A stretch of DNA of 64,000 nt from an uncultured Flavobacteriaceae bacterium (GCA_947502495.1 CANNAC010000005.1:1-64000); one strand, 5' to 3'; counted from the first letter of the stretch, positions 50,329 through 59,683 are shown. A program made the numbers and translations. Notes: generated from the letters alone by a model not told the origin.

Positions 50329-50342
50329 GTAACATAGGTTAC
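50329..50342 (-). promoter_or_regulatory. Crp/Fnr-like operator GTAAC-N4-GTTAC upstream of tolC
   Basis: A perfect dyad, extended to AGTAAC-N4-GTTACT. Its centre is 33 bp upstream of the TATTTTTG centre, which is the class II activator position near -41.5. The same arrangement occurs at SQR, cydA, peroxiredoxin and the copper genes. Confidence 0.6.
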
Positions 50343-50382
50343 TTAAGAAAAGTAATTTGAATTAAAACACCATTAATGATTC

Positions 50383-50425
50383 TAAAGTTAGAATAAACAA
50401 AAAGTCTACACACTGATAATTATCA
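50383..50425 (-). promoter_or_regulatory. Distal tolC promoter with Fnr-like dyad TGAT-AATT-ATCA
   Basis: TAACTTTA at 50383-50390 (minus strand) and the perfect palindrome TGATAATTATCA at 50414-50425 are again 33 bp apart, centre to centre. The dyad is close to the Fnr consensus TTGAT-N4-ATCAA. It could drive a second tolC transcript, or serve the divergent gene at 50558 (where the spacing is 35 bp). Confidence 0.45.
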
Positions 50426-50541
50426 TATAAAATTCTGACTACTAAATAATTACATTTAAAACAAAGAAAAGCATACATATAAACCACTTTTATTAAGTAA
50501 TCAAAAAAACAAAGTATTGGTATAATTATATTGCTATCCCT

Positions 50542-50549
50542 TACTTTTG
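50542..50549 (+). promoter_or_regulatory. Promoter -7 element TACTTTTG, leaderless start
   Basis: A perfect TAnnTTTG match ends 8 bases before the ATG at 50558. The usual start of transcription would fall at or just before the ATG, so the mRNA would have almost no leader. ATTGG at 50516-50520 is a weak -33 element. Confidence 0.55.
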
Positions 50550-50557
50550 CATGCTAT

Positions 50558-51556
50558 ATGGATTCATTAACGCAAATAGTATTAGGAGCAGCTGTAGGAG
50601 AAGTTGTTTTAGGCAAAAAGGTTGGAAACAAAGCGATGCTTTATGGTGCTATTGCTGGAACGATTCCTGATTTTGATGTATTTGCAGCTTACTTTACAGA
50701 CACTGTTTCTGCTCTTGCTATACATCGCGGATTTACACATTCTATTGTGTTTTCGGTACTTTTCGCACCTATTTTTGGTTGGATTGTATCCCGATATGAG
50801 ACCTACAAAAACTTTAAAAATTGGTCTTGGTTATTCTTTTGGTCCTTTGTGACGCATCCCATTTTAGATGCACACACCACTTGGGGAACACAATTGTTTT
50901 GGCCTTTTGATTTGCGATTAGCTTTTAAAAACATATTTGTAATTGATCCTTTATATACCCTACCTTTTTTGGTGTTTTTAATTCTAGCTATGCGACAAAA
51001 ACGCACTTCTGAAAAACGTCGTTTTTATAACAACATGGGATTAATTATTAGCACCTCTTATTTGGCTTTAACCTTAGTTTTAAAAGGTATTTCCTATACA
51101 AAATTTGAAGCTGCTTTAGCCACACAAAACATAACGTATTTACATATAGACACGAGACCTTCGCCTTTAAACACGATACTTTGGAGTGCCAATGTGCAAA
51201 CTGAAGAATCTTATTTGCTAGGGAACTATTCGTTTTTTGATACCCAACCAATTGATTTTGATAGCTATCCTAAAAATCATGAATTATTAGGAAGTCTTGT
51301 TGAAGATGAAAGCGTAAAACGTATGATTACTATTACGGAAGGTTGGTATACCATTAATAAAAAGGACAATACGCTTTATTTTAATGATTTACGATTTGGA
51401 TTGTTAAGTATAACGCCAAAATCCGACAACTTTGTTTTTAAATACAGACTAGATGTAGATACTTCTGGAAAGGTTGTATTTACAGAAGAACCTAAAAATA
51501 ATCGGGATGGCAAAAAACTGCTATCCGAATTATGGCAACGATTAAAAGGAAATTAA
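50558..51556 (+). CDS. YdjM/DUF457-type inner-membrane metal-dependent hydrolase
   Basis: 332 residues from ATG 50558 (an in-frame TTG at 50531 lies within the promoter). The N-terminus MDSLTQIVLGAAVGEVVLG and motifs AGTIPDFDVFA, HRGFTHSIVFS and FVTHPILDAHTTWGT give the Asp/His set of the LexA-binding YdjM/DUF457 family. Four or five membrane helices cover the first 190 residues; the rest is soluble. Other members are linked to DNA-damage or membrane functions, but the reaction is unknown. It is monocistronic. Confidence 0.85.
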   Translation: MDSLTQIVLGAAVGEVVLGKKVGNKAMLYGAIAGTIPDFDVFAAYFTDTVSALAIHRGFTHSIVFSVLFAPIFGWIVSRYETYKNFKNWSWLFFWSFVTHPILDAHTTWGTQLFWPFDLRLAFKNIFVIDPLYTLPFLVFLILAMRQKRTSEKRRFYNNMGLIISTSYLALTLVLKGISYTKFEAALATQNITYLHIDTRPSPLNTILWSANVQTEESYLLGNYSFFDTQPIDFDSYPKNHELLGSLVEDESVKRMITITEGWYTINKKDNTLYFNDLRFGLLSITPKSDNFVFKYRLDVDTSGKVVFTEEPKNNRDGKKLLSELWQRLKGN

Positions 51557-51593
51557 TTGCAACGAAACGATCAAATATTAACCGCTTTCAAAC

Positions 51594-51614
51594 TTGGAAT
51601 GAGAAGTCTTCCAA
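51594..51614. promoter_or_regulatory. Inverted repeat TTGGAA-N9-TTCCAA upstream of pncB
   Basis: Perfect 6-bp arms lie 36 bases before the pncB start. It could be an operator for the NAD salvage pair. Only one copy is present, so this is weak. Confidence 0.3.
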
Positions 51615-51649
51615 ATTTTGAATATCTTGTAAACTAAACTTATACATTT

Positions 51650-53047
51650 ATGGACATTACTGCTGCATATACCGATCTATATCAAATTACCATGGCGCAA
51701 GTCTACTTTGTTACCAAACCAAATGGTAACGCTGTCTTTGATTATTATTTTCGTCATAATCCTTTTCATAGTGGGTATTCCATATTTGCAGGATTAGAAG
51801 ATGTTTTAGATATTCTGGAATCGCTTAAATTTTCAGATTCTGATATCTCTTACTTAAAGCAAAAAGGATTTGAAAATGAGTTTTTAGAGTATTTAAAAAA
51901 TTTCAGTTTTAAAGGAAGTATTCGCTCTAGCAAAGAAGGAGATATTGTTTTTCCTAACCGTCCTATTTTACAAGTAGAAGCCAATATTATTGAAGCACAA
52001 ATCATAGAAACACTTTTACTTAATATTCTTAATTTTCAAACCTTAATTGCAACCAAGGCAAGCAGAATACGATACAGTGCTAAAGATGCTATATTATTAG
52101 ATATGGGATTACGTCGTGCACATGCAACTGGTGGCTATTATGCGTCTAGAGCTGCTGCAATTGGCGGTTTTGATAGTACTAGTAACGTAAAAGCAGCAGA
52201 GGATTATAATATTCCATCTACCGGAACAATGGCGCATTCTTTTATTCAGAGTTATGATAAGGAACTAGAAGCTTTTCGCGATTTTGCACAAGTACGACCT
52301 AAAAACTGTGTGTTGTTAATAGATACGTACAATACTTTAAAACTAGGACTTCCAAATGCTATTATTGTGGCAAAAGAAATGGAAGAAAGAGGAGATAAAT
52401 TGTTTGGAATACGTTTAGACAGTGGTGATTTAGCCTATTTATCTAAAAAAGCGAGAGCCGTTTTGGATGCTGCCGACTTGGGTTATGTAAAAATTGTAGT
52501 TTCCAATCAGTTAGATGAATTTGTTATCAAAAGTTTAAAAGAACAAAACGCGCCTATTGATGTTTTTGGTGTGGGAACCAATTTAGTTACCGGAAGACCG
52601 GATGCAGCTCTGGATGGTGTTTACAAATTATCGGAATACAATGGGGCTCCAAGAATTAAACTCTCTGAAAACATTATAAAAGTATCGCTACCATTTAAAA
52701 AGCAAGTGTATCGAATGATAGATGCCGATGGTATGTTTTATGGTGCAGATGCGGTCGCTATTTTTTCTGAAGGTGAGATAGATAAAATGGAACACCCTTT
52801 TGATATTACAAAACAAATAGATATTAGTCCGCTACAAAAAGAACCTCTATTAGAATTAGTAATGGAACATGGTAAACGTGTGGTACCTGCTAGAACGGTT
52901 ACCGAAATTTCGAAATATTCGCAATCCCGTTTAGCACAACTTCCCAATGAATATAAACGTTTTCAGAATCCGCATACCTATAAAATTGGACTTAGTAGTC
53001 AACTTAAAAGCGAACGAAATAATCTAATTAACCAACATAAAAGCTAA
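51650..53047 (+). CDS. pncB: Nicotinate phosphoribosyltransferase
   Basis: 465 residues with the PncB/NAPRTase layout: DLYQITMAQVYF, FDYYFRHNPFHSGYSIFAGL, the HATGGYYASRAAAIGGFDSTSN region, and the phosphate-binding GIRLDSGDLAYLSKKAR and DVFGVGTNLVTG. It joins nicotinate and PRPP to form NaMN in NAD salvage. The nicotinamidase gene follows after 2 bases, which gives the complete deamidating salvage route in one operon. Confidence 0.95.
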   Translation: MDITAAYTDLYQITMAQVYFVTKPNGNAVFDYYFRHNPFHSGYSIFAGLEDVLDILESLKFSDSDISYLKQKGFENEFLEYLKNFSFKGSIRSSKEGDIVFPNRPILQVEANIIEAQIIETLLLNILNFQTLIATKASRIRYSAKDAILLDMGLRRAHATGGYYASRAAAIGGFDSTSNVKAAEDYNIPSTGTMAHSFIQSYDKELEAFRDFAQVRPKNCVLLIDTYNTLKLGLPNAIIVAKEMEERGDKLFGIRLDSGDLAYLSKKARAVLDAADLGYVKIVVSNQLDEFVIKSLKEQNAPIDVFGVGTNLVTGRPDAALDGVYKLSEYNGAPRIKLSENIIKVSLPFKKQVYRMIDADGMFYGADAVAIFSEGEIDKMEHPFDITKQIDISPLQKEPLLELVMEHGKRVVPARTVTEISKYSQSRLAQLPNEYKRFQNPHTYKIGLSSQLKSERNNLINQHKS

Positions 53048-53049
53048 AT

Positions 53050-53655
53050 ATGAAAACACTTCTAGTCATTGATGCACAAAATGATTTTATGCCTGGCGGA
53101 TCTCTTTCCGTACCTAACGGTAATGAAATTATACCTATAATAAACAAAATACAAGATAGATTTGATTTGGTATTAGCCACACAAGATTGGCATCCAAAAG
53201 ACCATTCTAGTTTTGCTATAAATCAGGATGGAAAATCTAATTTTGACACCATAGAATGGCGTGGAAAAACGCAAATTTTATGGCCAGAACACTGCGTACA
53301 AGGGAGCGAAGGCGCAAAATTACATTCGGAATTAAATACTACAAAATACGAAGCTATTTTTAGAAAAGGAACCGATAAAAACATCGATAGTTATAGTGCC
53401 TTTTATGACAATAACCATTTAAAACGAACTGGTTTAAATGGTTATTTAAAAGAAAAAGGAATAACCCAACTCTATTTTTGTGGTCTTGCTTCCGATATTT
53501 GTGTTTACTTTTCTATTTGTGACGCTATCAAAGAAGGGTTTGAATGCTTTTTTATTGAAGATGCTGCTAAACCTTTAGATCTAGAAGCATTTAAAACAAT
53601 TAAGATTAAGATGGTTACTATGGGTGTACATATTATAACATCAGCATCTTTATAA
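53050..53655 (+). CDS. pncA: Nicotinamidase (isochorismatase family)
   Basis: 201 residues. The triad is D8 (VIDAQNDFM), a Lys near 100 (FRKGTD) and the catalytic Cys in GLASDICVYFS. The metal site is near DWHPKDHSSF. It hydrolyses nicotinamide to nicotinate, the substrate of PncB encoded just upstream. Length and motifs are complete. The 220-base gap after it (53656-53875) holds nothing I can identify. Confidence 0.95.
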   Translation: MKTLLVIDAQNDFMPGGSLSVPNGNEIIPIINKIQDRFDLVLATQDWHPKDHSSFAINQDGKSNFDTIEWRGKTQILWPEHCVQGSEGAKLHSELNTTKYEAIFRKGTDKNIDSYSAFYDNNHLKRTGLNGYLKEKGITQLYFCGLASDICVYFSICDAIKEGFECFFIEDAAKPLDLEAFKTIKIKMVTMGVHIITSASL

Positions 53656-53875
53656 AACAACGAAACTATCGCATTAGTTAACCTTTCTCGTGCCGCCATG
53701 TCCGCCAGCAACCACAAGCATTATTTTTATACTTAAATAAATGAATTTGAAAAACTGAATAACAGGATTCATCATTTTAAATCTTTGATATTTTGATATT
53801 CTTTGTGTCATTTTATTTGTGTTTTATTTTCTAGTTTTTTTACTGCAACTGCCTGTTGTGACTGTTCATTGTTTA

Positions 53876-55333
53876 TTATTCAGGAATCAACCACCAAAAT
53901 GGTCGCATTTTAGCTTTATAGATAAAAGCATAATGCAACGCTAATTTTAGCCAATGACCCGCTAAACCTATTTCTCCAAAGGTCTTTCCTAATTGTCTAC
54001 CTTGTGTTTTTGGATATTTTTCATAGTCTGGAACAATTGGATACGTTGTAATACTGACACCGCTTCCTGTTGTCATTCCGTAACCTGCAGAAGCAATACA
54101 AGCGGCTCCCATATTACCCATAGACCCTTTGTGATTTAAAGATTCTTTTCCACTTTTTATGGAATCGATAATATTGTCTGCAACCAATTTTGCGGTAATA
54201 CCAGATGGCATTCCTGTTCTTGGTGGCGCTGGTGAAATCACGGTTCCGTTTTTACTCGTTCTTGGTTTAGAAATAGCATGTGGAGGTGCAAATGCAATCC
54301 CGGGAGCAAAAATGTTTTTATAACTCGGATTTTGATACGTTTCTGGCCAATCTTTAACAGACCATTCTTCGTAAGGTTTTGGCGTATAATCTGCGTCAAC
54401 AATCATAAACCCTTTAAAGAGTTTTTCTGTGATGTCGTTTTCATTTTTATCAAAAGCTTTAAAACCATGACCTGAAAATGCAGGAATCAACATAGCGAAA
54501 TCATAGGTTTCTATTTTATATTCCCCTTCTAAGTTTTCGTAATGCGCTACGCCATCTTCCACTTTATAAACTCCCGCGCCAAGTATCCATTTAATGTCTC
54601 TGTCTTCAAAAATCATTTCAACCATTTCATGAGATTTCATAGTCATACTTCCGTAGCTTAATAACATCCCATCCATTCCAAAATCTCCTAATTGGTATTC
54701 GTTAGAAATCCACGTCACCTCTGCCATATCACGTACGTTATGTTTACGTAATTCTTGTTCAACATTTAAAATATACTCAAAAGCTGCTCCTTGACAAGTA
54801 GATTTTGCATGTCCTGTACCTATTAATATCTTAGCTTTTTTACCTTTTTTCATTTCTTGAATTAAGGCACTTAAACCTTCCCAAGCGTGATCTGCATGCG
54901 TATAGGTACAAACAGAATATGCTTTGTTTTTGCCAGGAATTAAACCTTCGGTCGCTTCAAAGTTTAATTTCGGACCAGTAGCATTAATTAAATAATCGTA
55001 GGTTATTTTTTCTTGTAGTCCTTTGTTCTCTCCTACTACATATTCGGATAAAACATACGGTTTCTCTTCGGTTTTATCTCCTTCCGGGTAAAACGAAATC
55101 GCTTTGGCTTGCCTATAACCGATACCTTTCTTTTTATATAAAGGAGCTAATGGAAAATAGATTTTCTCCGATTTCATTCTTCCAATTCCAACCCAAATAT
55201 TAGACGGCACCCATTGGTAATTACTGTTTGGTGATACCACAACAACTTCGTGTTTTTGGGGTAATTTTCTACGTAAATGCGTTGCTGCAACGTGGCCAGC
55301 AATTCCGGCTCCTAAAATGACAATTTTTGACAT
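53876..55333 (-). CDS. Sulfide:quinone oxidoreductase-like FAD enzyme
   Basis: A 485-residue membrane-associated flavoprotein. It has the FAD-binding GAGIAGHVAATHLRRKLP at the start, a conserved GTGHAKSTCQGAAFEYI block with a Cys, another Cys in SVCTYTHAD and the C-terminal helix region FWWLIPE. The fold is FCSD/SQR-type and it would pass electrons from sulfide to quinone. Its ATG at 55333 follows a dyad GCAAC-N4-GTTAC and a TATCTTTA box. Confident as SQR-family; the exact substrate is by family. Confidence 0.82.
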   Translation of the reverse strand: MSKIVILGAGIAGHVAATHLRRKLPQKHEVVVVSPNSNYQWVPSNIWVGIGRMKSEKIYFPLAPLYKKKGIGYRQAKAISFYPEGDKTEEKPYVLSEYVVGENKGLQEKITYDYLINATGPKLNFEATEGLIPGKNKAYSVCTYTHADHAWEGLSALIQEMKKGKKAKILIGTGHAKSTCQGAAFEYILNVEQELRKHNVRDMAEVTWISNEYQLGDFGMDGMLLSYGSMTMKSHEMVEMIFEDRDIKWILGAGVYKVEDGVAHYENLEGEYKIETYDFAMLIPAFSGHGFKAFDKNENDITEKLFKGFMIVDADYTPKPYEEWSVKDWPETYQNPSYKNIFAPGIAFAPPHAISKPRTSKNGTVISPAPPRTGMPSGITAKLVADNIIDSIKSGKESLNHKGSMGNMGAACIASAGYGMTTGSGVSITTYPIVPDYEKYPKTQGRQLGKTFGEIGLAGHWLKLALHYAFIYKAKMRPFWWLIPE

Positions 55334-55349
55334 GTGAGTTAATTTTTAT

Positions 55350-55393
55350 TAAAGATAACTTCAATAAAAAAAGTACACAGCAACTTAAGTTAC
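55350..55393 (-). promoter_or_regulatory. SQR promoter: GTAAC-TTAA-GTTGC dyad and TATCTTTA box
   Basis: The dyad at 55380-55393 (one mismatch to GTAAC-N4-GTTAC) is centred 33 bp upstream of TATCTTTA (55350-55357, seven of eight to TAnnTTTG). The leader is about 10 bases. This is the same layout as at tolC. Confidence 0.55.
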
Positions 55394-55402
55394 ACAAGTA
55401 TT

Positions 55403-55530
55403 TTAATTCGTCTTCCTGTAACTCCAAACTGCCAATCCATTCTTTACAAAAGCATAAAACGTTGTTTTTAATAACTGTGGAAGAATATCACTAAAACCAG
55501 AACCTTTTAACATAACCATTCGCATCACTT

Positions 55531-55555
<25 letters not shown>
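55403..55555 (-). pseudogene. 3' remnant of an ABC-2 type permease gene
   Basis: In one frame, 50 codons and a stop read as FNPIRYFVEVMRMVMLKGS, then DILPQLLKTTFYAF and LAVWSYRKTN. This is the typical C-terminus of an ABC-2 (YhhJ/YbhR-type) multidrug permease. No start or upstream part exists; the frame joins the decayed tetR gene at about 55556 in a different frame. An internal deletion removed the rest of a TetR-TolC-HlyD-ABC operon, it seems. Confidence 0.75.
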
Positions 55556-55890
<335 letters not shown>

Positions 55891-55945
55891 TTCAACTATA
55901 CGATTTAACCAAGTGATTAACAAATGTATAATGAATTCTAATGGC

Positions 55946-55967
55946 ATACATGATTTAAATCATGTAT
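55946..55967. promoter_or_regulatory. 22-bp perfect palindrome ATACATGATTT/AAATCATGTAT
   Basis: A perfect dyad lies 55 bases before the GTG of the decayed tetR. It is in the place and size of a TetR operator that once controlled the regulator and the deleted efflux operon. Confidence 0.6.
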
Positions 55968-55980
55968 ACTGCACTAATGG

Positions 55981-56277
55981 TTATCTATTCAACTTATTAG
56001 AGATTAACTTCATGACTATTACTCCTAAAACGCCTCCTAAAATGGAAACCAGACAATTAACAAGGAATAAGAAAATATGAAACATGCCGTTATCCATTAT
56101 TGATAAGGGATCAAAACCTAGCCTTCCGAAGGATTTAATAAGAAATATGCTTCCAAAAACACCAGCAATGGTATTTCCTATCACACCAAAGGAGTACTTT
56201 TTATAGATAGCGCCAGTTAGATTAGCGGCAACAATTCCTATTAGAATACTTAATAAAGAAATTAATGTTTCTGTCAT
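55981..56277 (-). CDS. Three-TM membrane protein of the cydAB operon
   Basis: 98 residues with three hydrophobic helices, Gly-rich (LTGAIYKKYSFGVIGNTIAG, then GGVLGVIVMKLI). The layout resembles GlsB/YeaQ/YmgE-type small membrane proteins. It starts 15 bases after cydB on the same strand. It is not a recognised oxidase subunit (CydX is far shorter), so the link to the oxidase is only by position. Confidence 0.65.
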   Translation of the reverse strand: MTETLISLLSILIGIVAANLTGAIYKKYSFGVIGNTIAGVFGSIFLIKSFGRLGFDPLSIMDNGMFHIFLFLVNCLVSILGGVLGVIVMKLISNKLNR

Positions 56278-56292
56278 AATAGTCTATTTAAA

Positions 56293-57366
56293 CTAATGGC
56301 CGTAATCCATTTTATCTACCTTTCCTGCCATGAGTCTTTTTTGGATAATCATGTAGACAAAAAGAAGAATAAAGCCCACAATTCCCCAAGTTAATGCTAT
56401 CGATAAACCATATTCTGAAGCGGCAGTATTATAAATGGTTAAATCTTCATGAATATCATTCACAGAAGGCAATATTACTGGAAATAGAGATGCTAATGAG
56501 GATGTAATTCCTCCAACTATCAATAAGGTAGATAACATAAAAGCATGGCTATCTTTCTTTATTTTTTTGATAAAAAACAATCCGATTAGTCCTGTAAAAT
56601 AAAGCATCGGAAAGACCATTAAATAGGGTTTATCTATAAAATTATCTAAAGAATTCGGATTTACTATTTGCCATACAAATAAAGAAAAAACAGTAAGTAC
56701 AGATAAGGTTACATTTAATTTAAAAACAACGCCTTTAAGTTTTTTATTGATACTTGAGTTTGTTTTTAAAACCACCCAATTCGCACCATGAATTGCTAAA
56801 GTAACCACAGATATTAACCCAATAACAATAGTAAACCAGTCTATCACTCCAGGATTTTCGGTTAGCGGACTAAAACTACTATTCCATAATGGTAAGAAAA
56901 AGTAATGTCCTTCATGTGCTGAGATTCCATTTTCAACACCTCCTAAATTTACACCTCTTACAATATTACCTAAAGCAATACCAAAAAACAAGGCTAGTAA
57001 TAAACTAGAAACGCCAAAAGAGGTATCCCAAATATCCTTCCACATTTGATATTTAAACTGTCCTCTAAATTCTAAACCAATCGCTCTAAAAACAATTAAC
57101 CATAAGACGATGATTAGTGGTAAATAGAATCCGCTAAAAACCGATGCATAAAAAGTAGGGAAAGCCATAAAAAGCATACCACCAGCAGCAACTAGCCAAA
57201 CCTCATTAGAATCCCAAAATAGACCTGCGGACTTTGCAATTATTTCTTTATCTTTTTCCTTTTTAGCAAAGAATAAATGAATGATTCCGGTGCCAAAATC
57301 ATAGCCATCTAAAACAAAAAACATCGTTAAAACAATTCCTATTATTATATACCAAAATATTTCCAT
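56293..57366 (-). CDS. cydB: Cytochrome bd ubiquinol oxidase subunit II
   Basis: 357 residues, eight or nine membrane helices, with the CydB start (WYIIIGIVLTMFFVLDGYDFGTGI), DSNEVWLVAAGGMLFMAFP and FRGQFKYQMWKDIWD. It completes the bd oxidase with CydA, 3 bases upstream. This oxidase has high oxygen affinity and resists sulfide and nitric oxide in other bacteria. Confidence 0.95.
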   Translation of the reverse strand: MEIFWYIIIGIVLTMFFVLDGYDFGTGIIHLFFAKKEKDKEIIAKSAGLFWDSNEVWLVAAGGMLFMAFPTFYASVFSGFYLPLIIVLWLIVFRAIGLEFRGQFKYQMWKDIWDTSFGVSSLLLALFFGIALGNIVRGVNLGGVENGISAHEGHYFFLPLWNSSFSPLTENPGVIDWFTIVIGLISVVTLAIHGANWVVLKTNSSINKKLKGVVFKLNVTLSVLTVFSLFVWQIVNPNSLDNFIDKPYLMVFPMLYFTGLIGLFFIKKIKKDSHAFMLSTLLIVGGITSSLASLFPVILPSVNDIHEDLTIYNTAASEYGLSIALTWGIVGFILLFVYMIIQKRLMAGKVDKMDYGH

Positions 57367-57369
57367 AGT

Positions 57370-58701
57370 TTAATGTGTTTGTGGTTTTGGACCTTGGTTA
57401 ATTGTTTTACCAACTAGTACTAAAAACAGTAAGCCTAGTAGCATATATAAAGCAACAAAACCAAGTAATGTAAATAAAGTATTCCCAGAAGAAACGGTTG
57501 GAGAAATACCATCGCTTGTTTTTAATAATCCGTAAACGAGGTAAGGTTGTCTTCCTAATTCTGCGGTATACCAACCAGTAATATTAGCGATATAAGGAAA
57601 AGGAACTAGAAACATAATAAACCAAAGTAAAGGTTTAAAGCTGTATAATTTTTTTCGCCATAAAAGGAAAAGTGCTAATACCATGACCCCAATAAATATA
57701 GTACCCAAACCAACCATTATATGATACGAATAATAAAGAGCTGGAATATTACTTGGTAATTCTTCTTCTTTAAATTGATCCATTCCTGGGATTTGTTTAT
57801 CCCAATCTTGATGCGTTAAAAAGCTTAATATATTAGGCACTGCAATTTTATTATCCAACTTTTTTTCTACCATATTTGGCTGTCCAACGAGTACAATTTC
57901 GGCACCAGCTTCTTCAGTTTCAAAAATTCCTTCCATAGCCGCAAAAGAAGCCGGTTGGTATTTTGCTACATTTTTAGCATTCCAATCTCCTGTTGGAAAA
58001 GCAACTAAAATACTAGAAACTAGTCCGAAAACGACACCAACTTTTAAGAATAGCTTTCCGTATTCGACTTGTTTATTTCTTAAAATATAAAAAGCACCTA
58101 TACTTGCCACCACAAAAGAAGAAGTGACCACAGAAGCCATTTGATTATGTAAAAATGCAGGTAGCAACCAAGGGTTCGTAAAAAGTGCTCCGAAGTTTTC
58201 TAAAACAAATTTACCATTCTCTAAAATTTCATATCCTACAGGATGCTGCATCCAAGCATTGGTAGCTAGAATAAACCATCCACTTGCCCAAGAACCTAAA
58301 AAGACTAAGAAGCCGGTTAAGAAGTGAAGTTTTTGTCCCATTAGTTTTTCGCCAAAAATAAATAGTGCTAAAAAGGAAGATTCTAAAAAGAAAGAAAACA
58401 TGCCTTCCATTGCTAAAGTTTGTCCGATAATTCCTCCTGTTAATTCTGAAAATTTAGCCCAATTGGTACCAAATTGAAATTCCATAGGAATTCCGGTCAC
58501 CACGCCCATGGTAAAATTAATAGCAAAAATTTTCATCAAAAATTTTGCTGCATTATTATATTTTTCAATTTTTGAAAGTAAATATTTTCCTTTAAGAAAG
58601 ACGATCAATAAAGATAATCCCATAGTTAATTGCGGAAATATATAGTGGAATGTGATAGTAAATGCAAACTGCAACCTATCGTAAAAGATCATGTCTTCCA
58701 T
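57370..58701 (-). CDS. cydA: Cytochrome bd ubiquinol oxidase subunit I
   Basis: 443 residues with the expected heme ligand H19, the QFGTNWAKFSELTGGIIG block and GWYTAELGRQPYLVYGLL. The Q loop is short (the long insert of E. coli is missing), as in many non-enterobacterial CydA. A dyad GTGAT-N4-GTGAC lies 33 bp upstream of a TATTTTTA box before the ATG, so it shares the promoter layout of the tolC operon. Confidence 0.95.
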   Translation of the reverse strand: MEDMIFYDRLQFAFTITFHYIFPQLTMGLSLLIVFLKGKYLLSKIEKYNNAAKFLMKIFAINFTMGVVTGIPMEFQFGTNWAKFSELTGGIIGQTLAMEGMFSFFLESSFLALFIFGEKLMGQKLHFLTGFLVFLGSWASGWFILATNAWMQHPVGYEILENGKFVLENFGALFTNPWLLPAFLHNQMASVVTSSFVVASIGAFYILRNKQVEYGKLFLKVGVVFGLVSSILVAFPTGDWNAKNVAKYQPASFAAMEGIFETEEAGAEIVLVGQPNMVEKKLDNKIAVPNILSFLTHQDWDKQIPGMDQFKEEELPSNIPALYYSYHIMVGLGTIFIGVMVLALFLLWRKKLYSFKPLLWFIMFLVPFPYIANITGWYTAELGRQPYLVYGLLKTSDGISPTVSSGNTLFTLLGFVALYMLLGLLFLVLVGKTINQGPKPQTH

Positions 58702-58719
58702 ACTTTAATTTTTAGACTA

Positions 58720-58763
58720 TAAAAATACGACACAAAGCTTTAAATCTATGTCACTTTTATCAC
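58720..58763 (-). promoter_or_regulatory. cydA promoter: Fnr-like half-sites and TATTTTTA box
   Basis: TGTGAT-AAAA-GTGACA (58750-58763, minus strand) is centred 33 bp upstream of TATTTTTA (58720-58727). It is imperfect as a dyad but keeps the exact spacing of the other sites. It slightly overlaps the peroxiredoxin terminator arm. Confidence 0.45.
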
Positions 58764-58791
58764 AAAAAAGCCTCTTTTTAGAGGCTTTTTT
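58764..58791 (-). terminator. Terminator after the peroxiredoxin gene
   Basis: AAAAAAGCCTC and GAGGCTTTTTT form a clean stem around TTTTTA, 21 bases past the peroxiredoxin stop. Confidence 0.85.
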
Positions 58792-58812
58792 AAATTATTA
58801 AATTTTAATTAA

Positions 58813-59535
58813 TTACTTTTTAAGAATAGCATCTAATACTACGTCTTTATCCAATTTCTTCGTACAGAAAAACCAGTCTTTACAATCTAAATCTTCTGTT
58901 GAAGTCATGCGCTCTTCAGCAACACCACAAGATCCGGCTGGAGAAACAATTACATCATCTCCAGGATTCCAATCTGCTGGAGTAGCCACATTAAATTTGT
59001 CTGAGGTTTGCATTGCTATTAAAGCTCTGTATAACTCATCAAAATTACGACCTAAACTTAATGGATAGTAAATAATTGCACGAACGGTTTCATTTGGATC
59101 TACAAAAAAGACTGCTCTAACCGCTTGCGTTTTACTTTCTCCTGGTTGAATCATTCCGTATTTTTTAGCAACTTCCATCGAGATATCTTCAATTAAAGGA
59201 AACTTAACTTCAATGTCTTTCATTCCGTTAAATTCAATTTTGTCTTTAATAGTTCTTAACCAAGCAATGTGGCTGTATAGACCATCTATAGACAAACCAA
59301 TTAGGCTACAATTTGCTTTTTCAAATTTTTCTTCTAAATGCGCAAACGTCATAAACTCTGAAGTACAAACAGGAGTAAAATCTGCTGGGTGGCTAAATAA
59401 TATAGACCATTTCCCTTTATAATCTGAAGGATAATTAATATCTCCTTGTGTGGTTACCGCTGTAAATTGAGGTGCTTTATCTCCAATTCTTGGCATTACT
59501 GATGTTTCTTGTTGTGTTGTTTCTAATGAATTCAT
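58813..59535 (-). CDS. Archaeal-type (Prx6 group) peroxiredoxin
   Basis: 240 residues. The peroxidatic Cys is C57 in PADFTPVCTSE. The C-terminal arm has C203, and the pair C218/C224 (DCKDWFFC), which match the resolving cysteines of archaeal 1-Cys/2-Cys thioredoxin peroxidases such as those of Aeropyrum and Pyrococcus. It reduces hydroperoxides with thioredoxin or a similar donor; a thioredoxin gene is at 63266. Its promoter has GTAAC-ATTT-ATTAC with the same 33-bp spacing to a TAATTTTA box. Confidence 0.92.
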   Translation of the reverse strand: MNSLETTQQETSVMPRIGDKAPQFTAVTTQGDINYPSDYKGKWSILFSHPADFTPVCTSEFMTFAHLEEKFEKANCSLIGLSIDGLYSHIAWLRTIKDKIEFNGMKDIEVKFPLIEDISMEVAKKYGMIQPGESKTQAVRAVFFVDPNETVRAIIYYPLSLGRNFDELYRALIAMQTSDKFNVATPADWNPGDDVIVSPAGSCGVAEERMTSTEDLDCKDWFFCTKKLDKDVVLDAILKK

Positions 59536-59564
59536 AGTATATATATTTTAATTTATTAATACTG

Positions 59565-59608
59565 TAAAATTACTTTAGAAGTCCATTTTGCTGTGTAACA
59601 TTTATTAC
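59565..59608 (-). promoter_or_regulatory. Peroxiredoxin promoter: GTAAT-N4-GTTAC dyad and TAATTTTA box
   Basis: The dyad at 59595-59608 and the -7-like TAATTTTA at 59565-59572 are centred 33 bp apart, as at tolC, SQR and cydA. Confidence 0.5.
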
Positions 59609-59683
59609 TTAAACCATATTAAAAGCTTATAGTATTATAAGGCTTTATAATAATGGACAAAAATATCCGAATTAATTCAAAAC

